From contig SXVG01000020.1 in NCBI GenBank assembly GCA_005791685.1, positions 1-6,649 of the forward strand: 6,649 nt of DNA. The letters are read 5' to 3'. The stretch comes from Methylotenera sp. Its GTDB lineage: Bacteria > Pseudomonadota > Gammaproteobacteria > Burkholderiales > Methylophilaceae. Positions 5,210-6,649 of this stretch are shown here, piece by piece. Positions within the stretch are counted from its first letter, which is position 1. Every line of letters begins with the position of its first letter. The position numbers and the translations under genes are program-made. The notes beneath the pieces were generated by a model, which was not told the DNA's origin, ran no database searches, and was given only the letters and a program-made list of their open reading frames with translations.

Positions 5210-6649
5210 ATGCAAAAAACCCGTAAACACCTAGAATTGTTGGCCCCGGCTAAAAATGCCGAGTTTGGTATTGAGGCCATTAATCATGGGGCCGATGCGG
5301 TCTATATAGGTGGGCCGGCTTTTGGTGCCAGAGCAAAAGCGCCGAACACGGTGGCCGACATCGCGCGTTTGGTTAAGCACGCGCACCGCTACCATGCCGA
5401 GGTATTTGTCGCCCTCAACACCATCTTCCATGACCATGAGTTGGCCGGCGCACGTGCATTGGTCGAGCAGTTGTACGAGGCCGAGGTGGACGCCTTAATC
5501 GTGCAAGACATGGGTTTGTTGGCAATGGACCTGCCGCCCATACAATTGCACGCCAGCACGCAAACCGACATACGCACGGTAGAAAAAGCCGTATTTTTAG
5601 ATCAAGTGGGGTTTTCGCAATTGGTCTTGGCCCGCGAGTTGGATTTGGCCACCGTGCAAAAAATCGCCGCGGCCACTACTTGTAACTTAGAGTACTTTAT
5701 CCACGGCGCCTTATGCGTGGCCTTTAGCGGCCAATGCTTTATCAGCCATGCGCACACCGGTCGCAGCGCCAACAGAGGCGAGTGCTCGCAAGAATGCCGT
5801 TTGCCCTTTACCTTGGAAGACCAAAAAGGCCGCATCATAGGCAAAGACAAACACTTTTTATCCATGAAAGACAACGATCAAAGTGCCAATTTGCGGGCCT
5901 TAATCGACGCTGGCGTGAGCTCGTTTAAAATAGAAGGGCGCTATAAAGATTTGCCCTACGTGAAAAATGCCACCGCGCATTACCGCGTATTGCTCGATGC
6001 CATCTTGCACGACAGGCCGGAATTGGCCAAATCCTCGCACGGTCACAGCAGCTACACCTTTAGCCCGCAACCGGAAAAAACCTTTAACCGCAGCGCCACT
6101 GACTACTTTGCTAACGGTCGCCAAGCCGACATCGGTGCATTTGATACGCCTAAGTTTGCTGGCGAAGCCTTAGGCAAAGTGAGCAAGGTCGGCAGCGACT
6201 ATTTTGAAGTGGACACCGAGGTCGAGCTGCACAATGGCGATGGCCTATGTTTTTTTGATGTGCATAAAGAGCTGGTCGGTTTGCGCGTCAATAGCGTGCT
6301 CGGCCGCAAACTTTACCCCAATGAAATGCCCGTGGACATACGTCGTGGCATGGCGGTTTTCCGCAACCGCGATCACGCTTTCATGCGCCTGTTAGAAAAA
6401 GACTCGGCCCAGCGCAAAATAGCCGTGACATTGCGTTTGACCGAGAGCGAGCAAGGTTTCCAATTAAGCGTGACCGATGAGGCCGGGTTCACCGGCACGG
6501 CCTTTTGCCAAACCGACAAGCAGTTGGCGGATAACCCCGCGCAAGCCCAGCAGAGCCTACGTGACAATTTGGCCAAATTAGGCAACACCGATTTTGTGGC
6601 GACGGCTATCGAATTGCCAAGCTCGCCAGCCTGGTTTGTGCCGGCGTCC
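5210..6649 (+). CDS. rlhA: RlhA (YdcP), U32-family 23S rRNA C2501 hydroxylation protein, cut by the window edge
   Basis: The frame is open for 480 codons and continues past the window; E. coli RlhA is about 650 residues, so the C-terminal quarter is missing. In E. coli this protein is needed for 5-hydroxycytidine at 23S rRNA position 2501. The match is strong throughout: LELLAPAKN (8-16), NHGADAVYIGGPAFGAR (25-41), IVQDMG (97-102), LHASTQTDIRTVEKA (113-127), FIHGALCVAFSGQC (163-176), and later SMKDNDQ and FKIEGRYKD. Four U32 cysteines, C169, C176, C192 and C196, probably hold an iron-sulfur cluster. Despite the peptidase U32 label, this branch modifies RNA. The ATG at 5210 is the first after an in-frame stop at 5189-5191; no Shine-Dalgarno sequence precedes it. 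It is transcribed divergently from the toxin-antitoxin operon. The tRNA paralogue TrhP (YegQ) fits less well. Confidence 0.95.
   Translation, partial: MQKTRKHLELLAPAKNAEFGIEAINHGADAVYIGGPAFGARAKAPNTVADIARLVKHAHRYHAEVFVALNTIFHDHELAGARALVEQLYEAEVDALIVQDMGLLAMDLPPIQLHASTQTDIRTVEKAVFLDQVGFSQLVLARELDLATVQKIAAATTCNLEYFIHGALCVAFSGQCFISHAHTGRSANRGECSQECRLPFTLEDQKGRIIGKDKHFLSMKDNDQSANLRALIDAGVSSFKIEGRYKDLPYVKNATAHYRVLLDAILHDRPELAKSSHGHSSYTFSPQPEKTFNRSATDYFANGRQADIGAFDTPKFAGEALGKVSKVGSDYFEVDTEVELHNGDGLCFFDVHKELVGLRVNSVLGRKLYPNEMPVDIRRGMAVFRNRDHAFMRLLEKDSAQRKIAVTLRLTESEQGFQLSVTDEAGFTGTAFCQTDKQLADNPAQAQQSLRDNLAKLGNTDFVATAIELPSSPAWFVPAS

Noticed and set aside
5231..6588. Several minus-strand frames of 60-90 codons opposite the right end.
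   Set aside because: They are antisense to rlhA, which has continuous homology over 480 codons. None resembles a known protein.
5210..6649. Peptidase U32 collagenase-like protease, or TrhP (YegQ).
   Set aside because: Sequence around the four cysteines and the N-terminal motifs follow RlhA (YdcP) closely, and this branch acts in RNA hydroxylation.
1..6649. CRISPR arrays, tRNA or rRNA genes, insertion sequences, integrase or attachment sites.
   Set aside because: No regularly spaced repeats, tRNA-like cloverleaf, transposase motif or flanking target duplications were seen on reading both strands.

Overview
The window looks like proteobacterial chromosome, probably beta- or gamma-Proteobacteria. 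YhfA, PBP4 (DacB), BioA and RlhA all match the forms I know from those groups. The FKBP carries a short insertion between its HYTGW and KKFDSS motifs that I associate with Betaproteobacteria. No genus can be assigned from this sequence alone. No tRNA, rRNA, CRISPR array, insertion sequence or phage gene is visible.

Layout: everything from 58 to 5104 is on the minus strand, and one gene on the plus strand (rlhA, from 5210) runs off the right edge. In transcription order from right to left, the minus-strand block is: a CopG/ParD-like antitoxin (5104-4817), a RelE/ParE toxin (4806-4519), bioA (4522-3206), dacB (3209-1782), an FKBP-type lipoprotein isomerase (1683-1225), a YhfA-type OsmC protein (1185-754), an AbrB/MazE-fold antitoxin (672-448) and a Doc toxin (444-58). 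Two unrelated type II toxin-antitoxin modules therefore bracket four housekeeping genes.

The right-hand module is not a detached cassette. The toxin stop codon overlaps the bioA start in an ATGA, and bioA overlaps dacB in the same way. Neither overlapped start has a clear Shine-Dalgarno sequence, so translational coupling along toxin-bioA-dacB is likely. The only strong minus-strand promoter seen upstream is a TTGACA box over a perfect 7-bp inverted repeat in front of the antitoxin. Biotin synthesis (BioA) and peptidoglycan maturation (PBP4) may thus be expressed partly from an autoregulated toxin-antitoxin promoter. The same 105-base intergenic region holds an extended -10 promoter for rlhA.

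The left-hand module pairs a Doc kinase toxin with an AbrB-fold antitoxin instead of the classical Phd fold. It has its own promoter, nested in an elaborate inverted repeat (682-726). Hand counts suggest both modules are more AT-rich than the housekeeping genes. No wholly new system is evident. The most interesting points are the wiring of a toxin-antitoxin unit into a bioA-dacB operon and the two operator structures.
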